DNA of 64,000 nucleotides. It comes from Flavisolibacter amylovorans (lineage in GTDB: Bacteria > Bacteroidota > Bacteroidia > Chitinophagales > Chitinophagaceae). Positions 34,001 to 41,319 of this stretch are shown one piece after another. The position numbers were made by a program, and so were the translations under genes. The stretch lies in assembly GCF_039541815.1 (NCBI RefSeq), contig NZ_BAABGY010000007.1, positions 1,150,987-1,214,986 of the forward strand. Reading direction: 5' to 3'. Under the pieces are notes generated by a model. The model searched no databases. It worked only from the letters and a program-made list of their open reading frames with translations, and had not been told where the DNA came from. Each line of letters starts with the position of its first letter. Position 1 is the first letter of the stretch.

Positions 34001-34237
34001 CGGAAGGCATCCGGCTACCTCGAACTAACGTTCACGGACAATGGCATTGGCTTTGAGAATGAATATGCGCAGCGGATCTTCCAGATTTTCCAGCGCCTCA
34101 ACGGGCGCAGCGAATACGAGGGCAACGGCATCGGCCTCGCCATCGTACGCAAGATCGTGGAGCACCATGGCGGCACCATACAGGCACAGGGCGTACCCGA
34201 CCAGGGGGCGACCTTCACGATAATCCTGCCGAGATGA
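31055..34237 (+). CDS. Soluble multi-PAS sensor histidine kinase
   Basis: About 1060 residues, no signal peptide or membrane helix, so a cytoplasmic sensor. Residues 1-150 form a helical N-terminal domain. Five PAS/PAC units follow (about 165-285, 300-415, 420-540, 545-680, 685-810), each ending in a DxT/DIN-type PAC edge. HisKA has the phospho-acceptor His839 (ASHDLKEPLRK); the ATPase domain has NLLSNSLKF, DNGIGFEN and GNGIGLAIVRKIVEHHGG. The GTG at 31055 is chosen; the frame is open from a TTG at 30974, with a near -7 sequence TATCTTTA between. The response regulator overlaps its stop. Confidence 0.9.
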   Translation: MQTKAESKQSNLDLRHLSGYATYLLTHKLGEVALLQWQFAQEEHLPLLGQLAHLPPEQQKALLRSHVAELLQHLSDNTASEWTRHNLAQWLSNGFPFERHQVAAEDIVKTGYIRKKSLLHFLPEYCVESTQALQIVGEIDRFLLQHQTAVMEAFTRLLQQQLEERSLYIEKINTTLPGALYIFNVRTFRNEHANENFAAVMGYTREELNALGADAIARLVHPDDQGQVRRSIEALAQASDGAIHCYQYRLCGKDGQYRWFRNYESVFRRDADGTVQELIAICLNIDNEMTTSAQLLQREEQLLEAQAIARIGSYTWVLDGGSSIGTPELVKILEVPINDNDGFRARVHPEDLARVDRDIARSLETGTFETEYRYQGSDRLKHLWSRGVVHYRDGKPFSITGTVHDVTDRMALLHQVQENERLYRQAEVLANMGNWCWEPATGRLSWTDNLYTIYGLAPQSEPVSMERFLSFVHPEDRPYIEASIQRGFKGDTEDYIFRIVTADGRTRTLHSMAQAVRDEQGVLVRVFGAELDVTERHQTEQALKENQNFLRKITDATPSIITSYHINSGRYTFVSEGMHKLLGYTSQEVLEGGVPFIVERIHPDDLPALMARNNEVLAEVNAAPQVSDPIVEFRYRVRHREGSWRWLHTFGTVFDRNAAGHVEHVLNISLDVTEQMEALHKIEEQEYFIQQIADASPTVLYLFDVPSGKFEYLNREIFYVLGYTPEEILDLDTEGLRGLYHPDDWLLLPEREGSDSRFQYQESMMQYECRLRKKSGGWYWLLAREVVFRKDDDGNVQQILGAALDINHRKEMERKLLQNSFQLEQSNASLEEFAYVASHDLKEPLRKIATFGDRLVASQMERMSPDGQVYLRKVVDAAQRMQTMIDDLLSVSRISGNQGFEEHSLEALLADAVQTLEFKIEQMGGTIDAEPLPKAHVVPSQLRQLFQNLLSNSLKFVREGVPPVIRIRHRELLPADVDDPQLRKASGYLELTFTDNGIGFENEYAQRIFQIFQRLNGRSEYEGNGIGLAIVRKIVEHHGGTIQAQGVPDQGATFTIILPR

Positions 34238-34635
34238 TGAAAAATTATGTGATCTGGATTGTAGACGACGACACCGATGACCGGGAGATATTGCGCGACG
34301 CTTTCGAGGCGGGACGCGCCGGCGATGCCTATGCGTTCTGGGAAAACGGCGATGCGCTGATCAACGGGCTGGAGGCCCACCGCGGCAACGGCTTGCCGTC
34401 GCTGATCATGCTCGACCTCAATATGCCCGGCAAAGACGGCCGCGAAGCCCTCAAGGAGATCAAGTCGAACGAGGATTTTCATGCCATCCCGATCATCGTA
34501 TTCACCACCTCCTCCTCCGACCGCGACAAGGAGCACTGCTACCACCTCGGCGCCAACTGCTTCGTGACGAAGCCCGACACCTTCTCGAAGCTGGTGGAGC
34601 TCGCCAAAATGGTACAGAGCCTTTGGCTGCCTTAG
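34234..34635 (+). CDS. Single-domain response regulator
   Basis: A 133-residue receiver domain only. IWIVDDDTDDRE holds the acidic pocket, Asp61 (LIMLDLNMPGKDG) is the phosphorylation site, FTTSSSDRD the Thr/Ser switch and CFVTKPDTF the Lys. It overlaps the kinase stop codon (ATGATGA), so it is its cognate partner. Rcp1-like receivers of this kind act by protein contact or phosphotransfer instead of binding DNA. Confidence 0.93.
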   Translation: MMKNYVIWIVDDDTDDREILRDAFEAGRAGDAYAFWENGDALINGLEAHRGNGLPSLIMLDLNMPGKDGREALKEIKSNEDFHAIPIIVFTTSSSDRDKEHCYHLGANCFVTKPDTFSKLVELAKMVQSLWLP

Positions 34636-34652
34636 CAGCCCGGCCGCTGTCT

Positions 34653-34888
34653 CCGGCCCCCTGTCCCCCGAAGGGGGAACTTAGGTGGATCATACTTTCC
34701 GATCGCGGCTATTCTCAAAGTACAATTTTGCGGAGCGGTATCGGTCACCTTGTACCCAAACTCGTGATTAACGTTGTGTATCGTTGAAAATTATCGGCAC
34801 CTATTTTGGGTCGTGCATCTATTGTTATGGCACCAAGGGAAAAGGATAGCAACGATCTAAGTTCCCCCTTCGGGGGACAGGGGGCCGG
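34653..34888. repeat. MITE-like element with inverted REP ends
   Basis: 34653-34685 (CCGGCCCCCTGTCCCCCGAAG and on) and 34857-34888 (its reverse complement) are about 33-bp inverted repeats, and each carries the CCCCCTTCGGGGG palindrome. The right end lies inside the open frame of the DUF72 gene. The interior shows no gene. Confidence 0.65.
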
Positions 34889-35618
34889 GGCCGAGTGGCG
34901 GATCGGCTGCTCCGGCTTTCACTACGACAGCTGGAAGGAGGTGTTCTACCCGAAAGGACTTCCGAAAACCAAATGGCTCGAGCACTATTGCCAGCACTAC
35001 AACACCCTTGAGATCAACAATACCTTCTACCGCTTCCCGGAGCCCCGTACCCTGCAGCGCTGGTATGACATCGCCCCCGAGGGCTTTACGTTCACGCTCA
35101 AGGCGCCACAGGAGATCACCCACGAGCGCCGCTTCGAGGATACCGCGGACCTCATCGAAGCCTTTTACCGCACCGCCGCCGACGGGCTCGAGGAGAAGCT
35201 CGGGTGCCTGCTTTTTCAACTGCCGCCCTCCATCCACTACAGCGAGGACTTCCTGGACCTCGTGCTGCCCCAGCTCAGCACCGAGTTCAACAACGTGATC
35301 GAGTTCCGGCACCACAGCTGGTGGCGACCCGATGTATACGAGCGGCTGCGCAGCGAAGGCGTTACCTTCTGCGGCGTCTCCTACCCCGGCCTCTCCCCCG
35401 ACCTCATCTCCAACGCCCCGCTGATCTACTACCGGTTTCACGGCGCGCCGAAACTGTATTATTCGGGGTACTCCGAAACCTTCATCGGGCAGATCATCGA
35501 CCTTGTGCGCACCGACCCGCAGGCGCGGAAGACCTACCTGTATTTCAACAACACCGCCGCCGCCGCCGCGCCCGGCAATGCCCGTACCGCGCAGGACCTG
35601 GCGGGCTGGCCTTCCTGA
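34827..35618 (+). CDS. DUF72 family protein with repeat-derived N-terminus
   Basis: A 263-residue TIM-barrel-like DUF72 protein. The family core begins WRIGCSGFHYDSWKEVFYPKG and continues with LEINNTFYRFPEPRTLQRW, FTLKAPQEITHERR, LFQLPPSIHYSEDFL and VIEFRHHSWW. DUF72 function is unknown. Normal members start at or just before the WxIGCSG motif; here about 20 extra residues, including DLSSPFGGQGAG, are encoded by the right end of the REP element, and no start codon lies nearer, so the repeat seems to be translated. The ATG at 34827 is preferred over a TTG at 34806. Confidence 0.85.
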   Translation: MAPREKDSNDLSSPFGGQGAGAEWRIGCSGFHYDSWKEVFYPKGLPKTKWLEHYCQHYNTLEINNTFYRFPEPRTLQRWYDIAPEGFTFTLKAPQEITHERRFEDTADLIEAFYRTAADGLEEKLGCLLFQLPPSIHYSEDFLDLVLPQLSTEFNNVIEFRHHSWWRPDVYERLRSEGVTFCGVSYPGLSPDLISNAPLIYYRFHGAPKLYYSGYSETFIGQIIDLVRTDPQARKTYLYFNNTAAAAAPGNARTAQDLAGWPS

Positions 35619-35667
35619 AGGGGCGCTCCTGCTACCGGCCAACAGCAAAGGCACGGCTTGGGGATCG

Positions 35668-35675
35668 TATTTTTG
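35668..35675 (+). promoter_or_regulatory. -7 promoter box
   Basis: TATTTTTG, exact consensus, 13 nt before the ATG of the membrane protein at 35689. Confidence 0.55.
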
Positions 35676-35688
35676 ATAAAACCAGCAC

Positions 35689-36138
35689 ATGCCGCTCCCG
35701 CTCATCCGCAAGGCCGATTTCACCCGTATTTACTGGGCTACGCTCCTGCCCGGCCTTGTGATGCTCGCCGTGGCCTGGTGGGCTGCGCAGCAGGGCATCG
35801 GCCGCCGGGTAGATTTCATTGCTGTTTCTTCCACGCCGCTCTTTATCGGCACCCTGGCCCTTGTATTCGGACACGGCGCCTACCACCGCCGGCAGCTTCA
35901 GCAGCTTACCCAGGTAGGTGATCACGAGGAAAAGGTCGCCCGCTACCGGCGGCTCTATTCCTTCCGGCTGGCCGTGCCACTGCTGATCTGCGGCGTGTGC
36001 TGCGTGCTGCTCGTGCTGTCGGGCCGCAAAACCTTCCTGTACTACGGGATCTTCAACCTGGTGGCCTGTCTTTTCTATTTTCCCAGCATCCTCTGGATCC
36101 GGCGGGAGCTGCAGGATGAAGAACTTGAGTTTTACTAA
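35689..36138 (+). CDS. Small membrane protein of unknown function
   Basis: A 149-residue protein with four hydrophobic segments (about 15-33, 45-63, 93-110, 115-133) separated by a basic loop. It resembles no family that I recognise. Own promoter box; the following 134 bases hold nothing recognisable. Confidence 0.7.
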   Translation: MPLPLIRKADFTRIYWATLLPGLVMLAVAWWAAQQGIGRRVDFIAVSSTPLFIGTLALVFGHGAYHRRQLQQLTQVGDHEEKVARYRRLYSFRLAVPLLICGVCCVLLVLSGRKTFLYYGIFNLVACLFYFPSILWIRRELQDEELEFY

Positions 36139-36272
36139 GGCAATTTGCTGAAACAGACAGCTCCGCCAACGATGCCACCGCTTCGGGTTCATTGATCTCT
36201 GTCGGCAGGGCGTCGTCGACAAGTGCAAGTCAAATGATCAGGATGCAATAAGTTTAAGATAAATTTCGACCT

Positions 36273-36668
36273 ATGCCGGTAGATGAACGGACAGGCAAGC
36301 ATTGGAGCGCAACGATCCCGCGCCGAAGGCTCTTACGCTTATTAGTCACTTCGGGGGTATTGTGCCTCTGGTTGCTTTGGGCCTGTCAGAAGAAAACGGG
36401 TGAAAAATACGTCAGCTTTCGCTACACCCAGATCGTTTGCGACGAACACTGGGCAACGGGTGCCACCGACAGCGCCACAGTTGTATCGGTGCGCCGCTAC
36501 CTCGACAGCCTTGAGCTCGCCCCGCTCGACGTTCAGGTCCGCAACGATGGGGAGTCCGACGCCTGCGGCATCTGTTTTTGCCGTACGGGAAAGCGCTTTT
36601 ATGTGACCACGATCTACGAAGAAGAGCGTGTACGCCGATACGGTGTGATCGGGTTCCAGCAGTTGTAA
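36273..36668 (+). CDS. Small membrane-anchored or lipoprotein of unknown function
   Basis: A 131-residue protein with a basic N-terminus, a hydrophobic segment (about 21-37) ending WLLWAC, which may be a lipobox-like site, and an exported domain with four more Cys (VCDEHW, DACGICFC), perhaps disulphide- or metal-linked. A near-consensus TAAATTTC lies 5 nt before the ATG. Function unknown. Confidence 0.6.
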   Translation: MPVDERTGKHWSATIPRRRLLRLLVTSGVLCLWLLWACQKKTGEKYVSFRYTQIVCDEHWATGATDSATVVSVRRYLDSLELAPLDVQVRNDGESDACGICFCRTGKRFYVTTIYEEERVRRYGVIGFQQL

Positions 36669-36711
36669 TGTTGTACCGCCGCGCAAAGCGAAGCCGCACC
36701 CTCACGGCATT

Positions 36712-36737
36712 ACTAATAGACTAATAGACCAATAAAC
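36712..36737. repeat. Octamer array TAATAGAC / CAATAAAC
   Basis: Reverse-oriented copy of the GTCTATTG octamer family seen at 26814-26848 and 27680-27711, in the 75-bp gap between convergent genes. Confidence 0.5.
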
Positions 36738-36743
36738 ACTCCC

Positions 36744-38168
36744 CTAGCACTCGCTGAGGCTGAGCGGGATGTTGACGGCGAGGCCGCCTTCGGCCGTTTC
36801 CTTGTACTTCGAGTTCATGTCGAGCGCCGTGGCCCACATCGTGTCCACCACGTTGTCGAGCGAGACCTTGGCATAATCGGGCGCGCTCTGCAGCGCGAGC
36901 TGCGAAGCCGTGATGGCCTTGATCGCACCCATCGTGTTGCGCTCGATACAGGGCACCTGCACCAGGCCGCCGATCGGGTCGCAGGTCATGCCCAGGTGGT
37001 GCTCCATGGCGATCTCGGCCGCCATCAGCGCCTGCCGCTGCGAGCCGCCCAGGGCTTCGGTAAGCGCCGCCGCCGCCATCGACGACGACACGCCGATCTC
37101 GGCCTGGCAGCCACCCATGGCCGCGGAGATGGTCGCTCCCTTCTTGAAGATGGACCCGACCTCGGAAGCCGTCAGCAGGAACTGCAGCACCTTGTCGTCG
37201 GTGACGTCGGGGTAAAAGAGCTTGTAATAATGCAGTACCGCGGGAATCACACCGGCAGCGCCGTTGGTGGGCGCCGTGACCACGCGGCTGAAGGAGGCGT
37301 TCTCCTCGTTCACGGCAAGGGCAAAGCAGCTCACCCAGTCGAGGATGTACTGAAAGTGGTTGCCGCCGCCCCGGATGGCCGCGATCCACTCATCGTATGA
37401 AGCATACGTCTTTCCCTGGAGGAGGCGTTTGGCGAGGCCGGCGGCGCGGCGCTTCACGTTGAGCCCCCCGGGTAGGGTGCCCTCGGTGTGGCAGCCGCGG
37501 AAGACGCATTCCTGCATCACCTTCCAGATACGGCCCACGCCGGCGCGGGTGTCGGGCTCGGGACGCCAGGCGCTTTCATTTTCGAGCACCACCTCGTGGA
37601 TGGTTAGGCCCGTTTTGCGGCACCAGTGCAGCAGGTCCTCGGCGTCGTTGATGGGAAAAGGCAGCGTTACGGAGCCGGCGGCCTGCGTTTCGCCCTCCTG
37701 CACCACGAAGCCCCCGCCGATCGAGTAATACGTTTCGGAAACGGCTTCGCCGTTGGCGAAGGTGGCGAGAAAGCTGAGGGCGTTGGGATGAAAGGGCAGC
37801 GACTCCGACATCAAGAACTCAACGTCAACTACCGGATCGAAAGCCAGCACATAGCTGCCGGCGAGGTCCATACGTTTTTCCGCCCCGATGCGCCGGATCT
37901 TGTTGTCGAGCTCTTCCACGGCAAAGGTCACCGGGTCGTCGCCGGCGAGGCCGAGCAGCACGGCCACGTCGGTACCGTGCCCTTTGCCGGTTTTGGCGAG
38001 GGAGCCATACAGGAGCACCTTAAGCGCAACAACGCCGGCAAGCTGCCCGCGTTGTTCCAGCAACGTGGTGAAGCGTTGCGCAGCCCGCCACGGTCCCAGG
38101 GTGTGGGAGCTCGAGGGGCCGATGCCGATCTTGAAAATGTCGAATACGGATATCGCTTCGTGTGCCAC
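36744..38168 (-). CDS. sdaA: L-serine ammonia-lyase, iron-sulfur type
   Basis: A 474-residue single-chain enzyme that deaminates serine to pyruvate. The N-terminal beta domain starts ISVFDIFKIGIGPSSSHTLGP, the catalytic alpha domain carries TAPTNGAAGVIPAVL, GGCQAEIGVSSSMAA and TCDPIGGLVQVPCIERN with the [4Fe-4S] Cys ligands. It ends in Cys; in structurally studied homologues the terminal Cys caps the iron-sulfur cluster. Starts with GTG 14 nt after an exact -7 box. Confidence 0.95.
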   Translation of the reverse strand: MAHEAISVFDIFKIGIGPSSSHTLGPWRAAQRFTTLLEQRGQLAGVVALKVLLYGSLAKTGKGHGTDVAVLLGLAGDDPVTFAVEELDNKIRRIGAEKRMDLAGSYVLAFDPVVDVEFLMSESLPFHPNALSFLATFANGEAVSETYYSIGGGFVVQEGETQAAGSVTLPFPINDAEDLLHWCRKTGLTIHEVVLENESAWRPEPDTRAGVGRIWKVMQECVFRGCHTEGTLPGGLNVKRRAAGLAKRLLQGKTYASYDEWIAAIRGGGNHFQYILDWVSCFALAVNEENASFSRVVTAPTNGAAGVIPAVLHYYKLFYPDVTDDKVLQFLLTASEVGSIFKKGATISAAMGGCQAEIGVSSSMAAAALTEALGGSQRQALMAAEIAMEHHLGMTCDPIGGLVQVPCIERNTMGAIKAITASQLALQSAPDYAKVSLDNVVDTMWATALDMNSKYKETAEGGLAVNIPLSLSEC

Positions 38169-38182
38169 GGGTGATCTTTCCG

Positions 38183-38190
38183 CAAATCTA
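38183..38190 (-). promoter_or_regulatory. -7 promoter box of sdaA
   Basis: TAGATTTG, exact consensus, 14 nt before the GTG start. Confidence 0.55.
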
Positions 38191-38206
38191 CCGCAATTCG
38201 CCGCCC

Positions 38207-38710
38207 TTACTGTACGGACGTCAGCTGCACGGTGAAAATTAGCATCGAGTTGGCAGCCAGCACGAGGTTGTTGTTGGCGTCGCGGATCTCGCGGCCACCG
38301 TATCCCAGCGACGGGGGGATATAAAGGATGACCTCACCGCCTGTTTTAACGAGGGGCAGGATGTTGGTCCACCCGCGGATGAGCGCAGTGAGCTGGTAGG
38401 GCTGCGGGAAGGTGCCGGCGTCGAACACGCTGCCGTCGACGCGGCGGCCGGTGTAGCTGGCCCCGATGAAGGAGCAGGGCTCGGGCTGGGCGCCGGTGCC
38501 GGCTACGGTGATGCGGTAGAACACGCCGCTGCAGTGCTGTATGGCGTCGGTAATGTTGTTCGCGGCCAAGTAGGCGCGCACAGAGTCGATCTCGGCGTTG
38601 GTCGCCTTCACGGCGCAGGCGTCGTACTGGCAGCGGACCTCGTCGCGGCCTTTGATACAGCCGGCAAATACGGTGAGGGCAAGCAGCGAGGCAATGAGGG
38701 TCTTAAGCAT
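38207..38710 (-). CDS. FKBP-type peptidyl-prolyl isomerase lipoprotein
   Basis: A 167-residue lipoprotein (MLKTLIASLLALTVFAGC; Cys18). The FKBP domain is in the second half: IGASYTGRRVDGSVFDAG, QLTALIRGWTNILPLVKTGGEVILYIPPSLGYG, and FTVQL at the end. It helps fold exported proteins. Two Cys pairs before the FKBP domain are unusual. Nine upstream codons in the open frame are excluded because the signal peptide begins at MLKT. Confidence 0.88.
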   Translation of the reverse strand: MLKTLIASLLALTVFAGCIKGRDEVRCQYDACAVKATNAEIDSVRAYLAANNITDAIQHCSGVFYRITVAGTGAQPEPCSFIGASYTGRRVDGSVFDAGTFPQPYQLTALIRGWTNILPLVKTGGEVILYIPPSLGYGGREIRDANNNLVLAANSMLIFTVQLTSVQ

Positions 38711-38740
38711 GGTGTTTTGCACTTTTAATATGGACACCGG

Positions 38741-39073
38741 TCACAGCTCTTTTGCTGCACCGGCACTTTTTTGTTTTTGCAGGAGCACCTGGTAGCGCTC
38801 CTCGTTCTGGTCCCACTCGTGCTGGGCCGAAAAATAGCTCATGAACAGCACGATGCCTATGGCCGCAATCACGATCATCAGGATCACCGAGCTGTGGGTG
38901 CGCATCACCATGGTGGCGCGCTGGTACCAACCGGTGGCGATGCTCAGGAACAGCACGACCACGATGCCGACGCCGAGGGGCAGCCCCGAGGAAATACGGG
39001 AAGCCACAGAGCGGCGGCGGGTCCGCTGCCCCGTCCAGAAATCAACGAAGGCCTGTTCCTCGGAGGTGAGCAT
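38741..39073 (-). CDS. Small two-helix membrane protein
   Basis: A 110-residue protein with membrane helices at about 33-50 and 65-85 and a charged C-terminal tail (HEWDQNEERYQVLLQKQK). The open frame begins at 39112, but those codons are the tRNA terminator hairpin; MLTSEEQAFVDFW is the start. Ends 30 bases before the FKBP gene on the same strand. Function unknown. Confidence 0.68.
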   Translation of the reverse strand: MLTSEEQAFVDFWTGQRTRRRSVASRISSGLPLGVGIVVVLFLSIATGWYQRATMVMRTHSSVILMIVIAAIGIVLFMSYFSAQHEWDQNEERYQVLLQKQKSAGAAKEL

Positions 39074-39080
39074 AGTGAAT

Positions 39081-39114
39081 AAAAAGAATGATCCCGGGGC
39101 TGCCGGGATCATTC
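39081..39114 (-). terminator. Intrinsic terminator of tRNA-Cys
   Basis: On the minus strand GAATGATCCCGG-CAGC-CCCGGGATCATTC is followed by TTTTTATT. Begins ten bases after the tRNA 3' end. Confidence 0.9.
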
Positions 39115-39123
39115 GGGTTTAAG

Positions 39124-39194
39124 AGGTACCAAGCAGATTCGAACTGCTGTAGCAGCTTTTGCAGAGCTGAGCCTAGCCACTCGGCCATGGTACC
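39124..39194 (-). tRNA. tRNA-Cys (anticodon GCA)
   Basis: All stems pair: acceptor GGTACCA/TGGTACC, D-arm GCC/GGC, anticodon stem CAGCT/AGCTG with loop CTGCAAA, T stem AGCAG/CTGCT with loop TTCGAAT. Discriminator base is U, as expected for Cys. CCA is not encoded. Followed by its own terminator. Confidence 0.97.
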
Positions 39195-39344
39195 GGAACT
39201 AATGAGCGGCGGCAGTAAGCGAAAAGGCCGGTGCACCACCGCTGCTTCCTGCCAAAGATCATCTTGGGGCAGGGCGCGAAAATAGATACTTTTACCGAAT
39301 TAACAGCTTCTGAGCCATTCGTTTTTTAAAAATTGAACTCCTCC

Positions 39345-40226
39345 ATGCAGCCTATCGCTGAATCAGAACTCATCATCAACGCCCGCGGCGCCATCTACCA
39401 CCTCGACCTCCGCCCCGAAGAACTGGCCCCTACCGTCATCACCGTCGGCGACCCGCACCGCGTGAAGGAAGTGAGCAAGCACTTCGACCGCATCGAGGTG
39501 CAGCGCGAGCACCGCGAGTTCATCACCCACACCGGCTATATCGGCGCCAAGCGCCTCTCCGTAGTATCTACCGGCATCGGCCCCGACAATATCGATATCG
39601 TGTTCAACGAGCTCGACGCGCTGGTCAACATCGACTTCGGCACCCGTCTCATCCGCCCGGAGCTCTCGTCGCTCCAGATCGTGCGTATGGGTACCTCAGG
39701 CTCGCTGCAGGCGCACATCCCGGTGGATTCCTTCGTGGCGTCCACCCATGCGCTCGGCCTCGACAACCTTCTGAACTACTACCGCCTCGAGCAGAACATG
39801 GAGGAGAACGCCCTGCTGCAATCCTTTAACACCCACACCGGCCTCAATACACAGGTCACCAACCCGTATATCTCCGGTGCGGCCCCATCGCTGCTGAAGC
39901 ACTTCGTGGCCGAGTTCCACCAGGGCATCACGGTCACCTGCCCGGGTTTCTACGGTCCGCAGGGGCGCGTGCTGCGCCTCGGCATCCGCAACCCGGCCCT
40001 CATCGACCGCCTCACCGAGTTCCGCTACGGCAACCACTTCATCTCCAATTTCGAGATGGAGACCTCCGCCATCTACGGCCTCGGCCGCCTGCTGGGCCAC
40101 CAGTGCCTCTCGCTGAGCGCCATCGTGGCCAACCGCGTGGCCCGTACCTTCTCCAAGGATGGCAACGCCCTCGTGGAGCGGATGATCGAGCACTCGTTAG
40201 GGATTCTCAGTACGTTACCAGGGTGA
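39345..40226 (+). CDS. Uridine phosphorylase-like nucleoside phosphorylase
   Basis: A 293-residue NP-I family enzyme. VITVGDPHRVKEV, RLSVVSTGIGPDNIDIVFNEL, IVRMGTSGSLQ (phosphate-binding Ser/Thr) and NFEMETSAIYGLGRLLGH (ribose-binding MET motif) are diagnostic. It cleaves nucleosides with phosphate for salvage; uridine is the likely substrate from the motif pattern. A TTG 12 bases upstream is in frame, but the ATG is preferred. The stop codon TGA lies inside the first octamer of a repeat array. Confidence 0.88.
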   Translation: MQPIAESELIINARGAIYHLDLRPEELAPTVITVGDPHRVKEVSKHFDRIEVQREHREFITHTGYIGAKRLSVVSTGIGPDNIDIVFNELDALVNIDFGTRLIRPELSSLQIVRMGTSGSLQAHIPVDSFVASTHALGLDNLLNYYRLEQNMEENALLQSFNTHTGLNTQVTNPYISGAAPSLLKHFVAEFHQGITVTCPGFYGPQGRVLRLGIRNPALIDRLTEFRYGNHFISNFEMETSAIYGLGRLLGHQCLSLSAIVANRVARTFSKDGNALVERMIEHSLGILSTLPG

Positions 40227-40415
40227 GCGGGTGAACGGGTGAGCGGGTGAGCGCGTCAACAAGTCAGCGGGTGAACAAGTCAGCGTGTGAGCGATTGCCC
40301 GCAAATTGTCGCAGCGGGCATTGGCCTACCTAACGCGCTCACCTATTCACCTGCCCAACTGCTCACTTGCTCACCTGCTCACTTGCTCACTCGCTCACCT
40401 GCTCACCCGCTCACC
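40222..40415. repeat. Large inverted pair of 8-bp tandem arrays (unit GTGAGCGG)
   Basis: 40222-40295 holds nine octamers (GTGAGCGG, GTGAACGG, GTCAACAA and variants). 40334-40415 holds about ten facing octamers (TTGCTCAC, CTGCTCAC, CCGCTCAC). A small stem (TTGCCCGC / GCGGGCA, 40295-40321) sits at the centre. The array starts in the stop codon of the upstream gene and ends 16 bases before dapF. Confidence 0.85.
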
Positions 40416-40431
40416 TGATCTCGATCGCACC

Positions 40432-41235
40432 ATGAACTACTCCTTTTACAAATACCAGGGCACCGGCAACGACTTCGTGATCTTCGACAACCGCGACGGT
40501 ATGCTCGACCGGATCGCGACCGGGTCGCCTGAGGCCACGGAGATCATCCGTTCGCTCTGCGACCGCCGCTTCGGCATCGGCGCCGACGGCCTCATGCTGC
40601 TCAACCGCCACCCCGGCTACGACTTCGAGATGAAGTACTATAATGCCGACGGCCGCGAGAGCACCATGTGCGGCAACGGCGGGCGCTGCCTCGTGCGCTT
40701 TGCCCACGACCTCGGACTCGTACAGACTGAATACCGCTTCCTCGCCATCGACGGGCCACACGAGGCCACCGTGGATTTCGACGGCACGGTAGCCCTCAAG
40801 ATGCAGGACGTAAGTGAGGTACGCCAGAACGGCAACGACTTTGTGCTCAACACCGGATCGCCGCACTTCGTGCACTTCACAACGGAAGTACTCAAAAAGG
40901 ACATCGCCCGCATCGGCCGCGAGATCCGCAACAGCGCACCCTTTGCCAAAGAAGGCATCAACGTGAACTTCGTGGAGCAGGGGCCCGACAGCGACGAGAT
41001 CACAGTGCGCACCTACGAGCGCGGCGTGGAAGATGAAACCCTCTCCTGCGGCACCGGCGTTACCGCCGCGGCCCTCGTGAGTGCCCACCATGAGAACGGC
41101 TTCAACCACGTGGATGTAAAGACCCTCGGCGGCCACCTCAGCGTGGAATACGAGAAGCACGGCAGCAACTACACCAACATCTGGCTCATCGGGCCGGCGG
41201 TGCGGGTGTTTGAAGGAACCATCGAAATCAAATAA
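40432..41235 (+). CDS. dapF: Diaminopimelate epimerase
   Basis: A 267-residue cofactor-free epimerase that interconverts LL- and meso-diaminopimelate for lysine and peptidoglycan. The two catalytic Cys are in STMCGNGGRCL and ETLSCGTGVTAA; YQGTGNDFVIFDN is the family N-terminus. The longer open frame upstream is the repeat array; MNYSFYKYQGTGND is the start. Confidence 0.96.
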   Translation: MNYSFYKYQGTGNDFVIFDNRDGMLDRIATGSPEATEIIRSLCDRRFGIGADGLMLLNRHPGYDFEMKYYNADGRESTMCGNGGRCLVRFAHDLGLVQTEYRFLAIDGPHEATVDFDGTVALKMQDVSEVRQNGNDFVLNTGSPHFVHFTTEVLKKDIARIGREIRNSAPFAKEGINVNFVEQGPDSDEITVRTYERGVEDETLSCGTGVTAAALVSAHHENGFNHVDVKTLGGHLSVEYEKHGSNYTNIWLIGPAVRVFEGTIEIK

Positions 41236-41237
41236 TT

Positions 41238-41314
41238 TCAGATGTGTGATTTCAGATTTGAGATTTGGAGGGGTTCCCCCGAATCTGAAATCTGAAATCC
41301 GAAATCATAAATCT
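41238..41314. repeat. Inverted pair of 7-bp arrays (unit AAATCTG)
   Basis: Left arm 41238-41270 (GATTTCA, GATTTGA units) and right arm 41281-41314 (AATCTGA, AATCCGA units) face each other across GGAGGGGTTCCCCC, itself a small palindrome. Starts two bases after the dapF stop and could act as its terminator. Confidence 0.75.
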
Positions 41315-41319
41315 TTGTT

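Noticed and set aside
34234..34685. REP palindrome as the terminator of the response regulator
   Set aside because: The stem is strong but has no U-tract; kept only as a repeat.
40222..40415. CRISPR-like regular repeats
   Set aside because: Units are 8 bp, degenerate and without spacers; no cas genes. They are short-period tandem arrays.
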